From NCBI GenBank assembly GCA_003260075.1, contig QLIY01000473.1, positions 58,644 to 122,643 of the forward strand: 64,000 nt of DNA, in the 5' to 3' direction. This document shows positions 59,857 through 64,000 of this stretch, in pieces. Both the position numbers and the translations under genes were made by a program. How positions within the stretch are numbered: position 1 is the first letter of the stretch; the number at the start of each line of letters is the position of its first letter. The notes beneath the pieces are model-generated. The model was not told where the DNA came from. It saw only the letters and a program-made list of their open reading frames with translations, and made no database searches. Source of the stretch: Phallusia mammillata. Its lineage: Eukaryota > Chordata > Ascidiacea > Phlebobranchia > Ascidiidae.

Positions 59857-62814
59857 TCAAATTTGTATCACTATTTTGTCATCCTCTAGTATTTCCGTTG
59901 TACGAAGTTGCGAAACCGACGTGTCCGTTTGATTTCGTAACGCGTGATACCGTTCTCTTACCACGTAGGCCGGCCATTTTGGTTGGCGTTCTCTGGTCAT
60001 TAAACCCTTGCGATTGCCGTCTGCTCTGGTCGCAGTTTGAGCAGTGTTGAAGTCCGCAAAATTCCAAATCATTTCACCCACAAAGTACGGCCCGGCTCCT
60101 GTCCTTAGCTGGTCGTAAACTTTAAAATGCTGACCGATGACGTCGCACAAATATTCTTCTGTGTACATAACTGAGGGGTTGGCATGAAAACCAGAAATTG
60201 CTCCGGCACCCCACTCCATGTGAATAATAGGTTTGTTAGGGCGCGTCTGAAGATACAAAAATATTAGCGTAAACTTTAAATCAGAAAGATCCCAGAACGC
60301 CAGGCCCATTAAAAGCATTATATCATACCAAATCAGCCGGTCACCAAGCATTCCCATACGGCTATAGGCTAGAAAAGTCTAGCCAGCGATGTGATTGGAA
60401 CCCACGAATAATTCCCAGTTATGAATTTTTGTTGTCAGAAAAAAAAAATGTTACACCAAACGATACAATAGTTATTTAATACATTTAGCAATAGCATACA
60501 TGGCTGCGAACATTTGAAACAGCAATCATATGAGATGGTATTTCTATGGTACCCATACTGCCGGATGAGCGGAAGGAAAATGCAATCAGTTTAAACTCAC
60601 CTGGTGCCAATGTTCTATGTAATCGGTCAAACGTGGAACTATGACCTCCGTGTGGCCTCCATCATTGTACCACCCTTCATATTTATTGAAAGAAACCACA
60701 TCCACAAACTGGGTTGCCAGGTCTGTGCTGTAAGGTGCGTTACACACAAACGTTACAGGCCGGCTCGAGTCCAATGAACGTGTACGCTCAATAACGGCCT
60801 GAAAACCATAATGTTTGCATTTAGAAACAAAAACAGAATAAATTACAAAAGTTTTGTCAATATCACAAAAATTTTGTGATTGTTTATGAAGAAAAATTTA
60901 CTAACACCATAACTCACGGCAGACCCACATTTAGATAATTTTCGATAGGTGGCGCAAACAGCACTTTACACATTTATAACGATATATCTCTAAAAACGGT
61001 TAGGGCTATTTAGGGTCAGGGTATAGGGTATTAGCATTTAAAATCTTTGCGCCACCTATCGAAAATTAGCCAAATGTGGGTCTGCCGTGAGGTATGGTGT
61101 TAGTAGCTTTACCGTTTGTGAAGATGTATAAGCCTACATTTTCTTACTTTGAAATAGTCTTTAGCAGGGGGTAATTGTGATTCGGGTTCATTTGCAACGG
61201 ACCACATAACAACAGCAGGGTGGTTTCGGTCTCTGGCGACGAGTTCGTCCATCACCGCCAGATGGTGCTGCAGAGTAGCGTTGACAAAATTATCGGCCGA
61301 GTGCATTCCCACGGCAGGGCATTCGTCAATAACCACGATTCCCTGCTCATCGCATAGCTGCATAATTTCCTCGGCATAAGGATAGTGGCTGGTACGAAAA
61401 GCATTAGCTCCAAGCCAATTCAAAAGGTTAAAGTCCTTTAAAATCATAGGCCAATCGAAACCTTTTCCACGGACATCCCAGTCTTCGTGTTTTCCGACTC
61501 CGAGGAAATAGAAAGGTTTTTCGTTGATAAGGAAACTTGTGCCGTCAATTTTGACGGTACGAATTCCTACTGGAAGTCTATAGACATCTGTTCGTACATT
61601 CGCGTTGGCAAACTTGGTCGCTAGGCTTGTGTAGACTACAAGTTTGTACAAATAACCGACATCGGTGGAACTCATTCCAACTGGCCACCACAATCTAGGA
61701 TTATTTACAGTTAAAGTTCCACTCATTCCAGTGGCATTGGCAACAACGGTTTGCTGTTTGTGGTCCATCAGTATCACAGTTACATTGTAAGCTGCATTTT
61801 CCCTTTGAACTGAATCAACTACGTCAATTTTGTAGCTTACTTGAGCACTGTTGGTGCCAATATCAGTGGTAATCACAGTAATATTGCGAACACAAACCAA
61901 AGGCGTTGTGTACAACTTTACTGGACGATGGATGCCAGCATAGTTAAAGAAGTCAAACTGGTAGGTCTAAATAAATAAAATACATAGATATAACACTGGC
62001 TTAAATTAGGCTACAATTCATTTTGTTAACTTACCTGTAGTTGATAGTTTGCAGGGTAACCGTTGTCAGTAGAAAAATGTTCAATTTTGCCTGGAGGTAG
62101 TGTATTTGGGGTAAGCGTGTTGTTTACTGCAATGGTCAACCGGTTTAGTTGGCCAAACACAAGATGATTGCTTACATCAGATTCGAACGGCAAATGTCCC
62201 CCATAATGCTCCATTACCTGAAACGATGTGAAATTATTTTCGCAGCTGCTGTGTATCGGTTGTAAAAATCGATCTAATTAAATTCAACAGAGCAAATATT
62301 CTAGCAAATGTTTAACCTTTATCGAGTTGAGCCACACGAAAGCGGTATAGTGTGCACTTCCAATGCGTAGCCACTCCCTCGTCATTGCATCGCTCCATGT
62401 TGCACTGACATAAAACTCAGTCTCGTACCTGGATTTATAAATTCATAATAAAAAACGTTTACTAATATGCCACAAGTTTCATTTGACCTACCACACCCAT
62501 CCGCTGAAATCCCTTAGGTTTTTGTCTTGAGTGATATCGTTGTAACTGGAAGGTACGGGCATATCTATGACAGGGCCATTTTCGCTCAACGGTTTGGTCC
62601 ACCATTTGTCTGTAAATCCTTGCTTACGATCAGTGGAGTTATCCATGCGAAACTTCCATCTGCCACTTAAATCCTTTACGTCCCTGGACTCTGATTCGCG
62701 TGGGTATAGAATTGCAAAACAACCATTCACAATTATTATTGCTATTACCCAGAGAGAAATACTATTTCTAGCAATCATATTTGCATCCCTTTGAAACAAC
62801 ACATTGAAAAACAA
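59857..62814 (-). CDS. GUSB: Beta-glucuronidase (GH2, lysosomal), 6 exons
   Basis: Minus-strand exons 62814-62492, 62428-62317, 62217-62035, 61966-61148, 60798-60601 and 60246-59857 sum to 2025 nt (674 aa; human 651). The second Met (codon 13) gives the cleaner signal peptide, ISLWVIAIIIVNGCFA, so the true start may be 62778. The sugar-binding domain (DMPVPSSYNDITQD), Ig-like domain and TIM barrel are in order. The acid/base Glu is in WSVANEPES (about E466) and the nucleophile Glu is in IIHMEWGAG (about E556); human has SEYGAE there. Other signatures include GKGFDWP, FRTSHYPYAEE and GEMIWNFADF. The enzyme removes terminal glucuronate from glycosaminoglycans in lysosomes. Two introns carry repeats: a palindromic MITE and a dispersed-repeat copy. 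Confidence 0.96.
60290..60432 (+). repeat. Dispersed repeat family R1, copy d (GUSB intron)
   Basis: ACGCCAGGCCCATTAAA, ATACCAAATCAGCCGGTCAC and CAAGCATTCCCATACGGC match copy a. A short hairpin, GGCTAGAAAAGTCTAGCC, follows. It lies in the last intron of GUSB. Confidence 0.7.
60901..61103. mobile_element. Palindromic MITE in a GUSB intron
   Basis: The arms are near-perfect inverted repeats of about 60 bp, starting CTAACACCATAACTCACGGC and including CGATAGGTGGCGCAAA. The element is flanked by TA on both sides, as expected for a Tc1/mariner or Harbinger-type insertion. The central part holds GGTTAGGG-like repeats. No ORF. Confidence 0.85.
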
Positions 62815-64000
62815 GAAACTTCGGTGTTATGACCGTTGTAATTTAGTGAAAACCGTCGCTGAATAACCAGAAACAAAACGTCGCTGAATACATGTTACAA
62901 AAAGACGCTTGGTGGTTTAGTAACATATATCATGGTTTTGTTTACTGGTGCCAAAATTTTAAAACCAAAAACTCTGTAAAATCGAAAAATTAAGTCAACT
63001 ATTTTAGGAAAACGGTAATTCTCCGAAATCGTCACGCTTGAAATGAGCGGAATCCCTTCAAGTTCCCGGGAAATCCACCAGAAAAAATAAACTTGCCTAT
63101 GCGCGCCGTTAAAGATATTTAGACAAGGACAAAGTGTTTAAAAACGCACTAATAATACGCCTGACTTTAGCTGTGTGCTCCTAAGTGTGAGTAAAATCGA
63201 AATTAGGTGTTTAGAAACAACAGTTTTTCAGACAAACTATGTTTAACATATTGCTGCAGAGCTTACCACACCACTGCGGTCTCGGTTCTTTTTTCTCGCA
63301 CGATTTGCTTGTCAAACAATAGTGCCAAAATTTGCCTTTTTCTTGTCACGAGTCTCAGTGTTTGTGTGGTTTGGATAAGTAATATCAATGTTAAAGTGTG
63401 TGGGCTATACTGTTTAATGTTTATTCAAATGTACTGTATGTCAACAAGCCAGATTGGAAAGTTTTATTTTTGCCCGGAGGATATTTTTTTCGTCAAAAAA
63501 ACTGCGCGGATTTTTGCGCGGAATCACATTTTCTGCGCGGATTGATAGACTTTTGATTGACAGGTGGATGTAACGATAAACGCAATTTGTATGTAACGCC
63601 TGCAAGACTATCCAGCCGACAAAAAGAACAACTAATAAAGTAATAAACACGACGAGTCTTCAGTTTTGCTCTATTGCACACGCAGCTGTTCTGCTAGATT
63701 CTACAATTTTTCATTTTCATAACGATTCAAACATTTTGTTAATTTGTTTCATGGGGATAGTTTATGATTGCCAAACTGCTCTTAACTGTTTTTAATTATT
63801 TGTCATGCAGAAAACATTATTTTACGTAACTTGCCCAGNCCAGTCGACAGTCACTTTAATAGTCAAACTACGTCCTAAAAATACAGATAAATGTACTTTT
63901 AACGACTACGTTAGCGAAATAGAAATGTTATTTCAAGCGTGACAAACGGTAGGTTTCGATGTGCTTGACTGATTTACGTGGATTGTTCGTGAAATAAGGC
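62815..64000. other. Upstream flank of GUSB
   Basis: Nothing assignable. Minus strand 63650-63441 encodes a short chain with a hydrophobic start (MFITLLVVLFVGWIVLQ) that could be a first exon, but the rest looks repeat-like (CGCGGATTTTTGCGCGGA). Confidence 0.4.

Noticed and set aside
63441-63650. Minus-strand hydrophobic-start ORF near the right edge
   Set aside because: The remainder encodes repeat-like GCGCGGAT sequence and there is no supporting donor or homology; noted only in the flank entry.
1-64000. CRISPR arrays, operons, tRNA and rRNA genes
   Set aside because: The DNA is animal nuclear sequence; no spaced identical repeats and no convincing tRNA A/B boxes or rRNA segments were seen by eye.

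Overview
Eukaryotic (animal) genomic DNA, most likely an ascidian of the Ciona type. The evidence is: compact multi-exon genes with GT/AG introns, AT-rich intergenic DNA full of short non-autonomous transposons, a 6-gene chordate repertoire, and two copies of a 16-mer that matches, as I remember it, the Ciona spliced-leader exon. The species assignment is inference. There are no prokaryotic features.

Layout. (1) 1-6700: no confident gene; MITEs and old tandem duplications. (2) 6701-46069 (+): a 13-exon Rho GTPase-activating protein of the ARHGAP22/24/25 family (PH, RhoGAP, C-terminal coiled coil; about 1031 aa). It contains a ~25 kb intron 3, which holds a candidate alternative first exon at 28607-29396, a minisatellite, a tandem array and many duplications. 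(3) 48027-48714 (+): an ATOX1-type copper chaperone, tail-to-tail with FRG1 on the minus strand (49115-50693). (4) 51338-53686 (-): an intronless BTB-like/AT-hook/C2H2 zinc-finger gene. (5) 58045-59587 (+): the ParaHox homeobox gene Gsx, tail-to-tail with lysosomal beta-glucuronidase GUSB (59857-62814, minus). All exon phases in the multi-exon models close without a shift. I see no functional link between neighbouring genes.

Structure not explained by genes. (a) Eleven runs of 10-12 G, all on the + strand, sit exactly at the junction between two near-identical copies of the flanking DNA. The uniform length and orientation suggest unmerged overlapping contigs or haplotypes joined by a spacer; this breaks gene models, including a false second copy of a RhoGAP exon. 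(b) Two much longer G tracts (82 and 97) lie inside hAT-type MITEs that have perfect 8-bp target-site duplications. (c) A complete type I hammerhead ribozyme is encoded on the minus strand at 47081-47132, and a related small element at 45134-45891 is bounded by inverted, decayed hammerheads and was split by a hAT insertion. (d) Tandem spliced-leader-like 16-mers lie upstream of Gsx. (e) There are several dispersed repeat families. The hammerhead-bounded element and the alternative RhoGAP first exon are the most interesting biological leads; the G10 junctions are the most important caution about the assembly.
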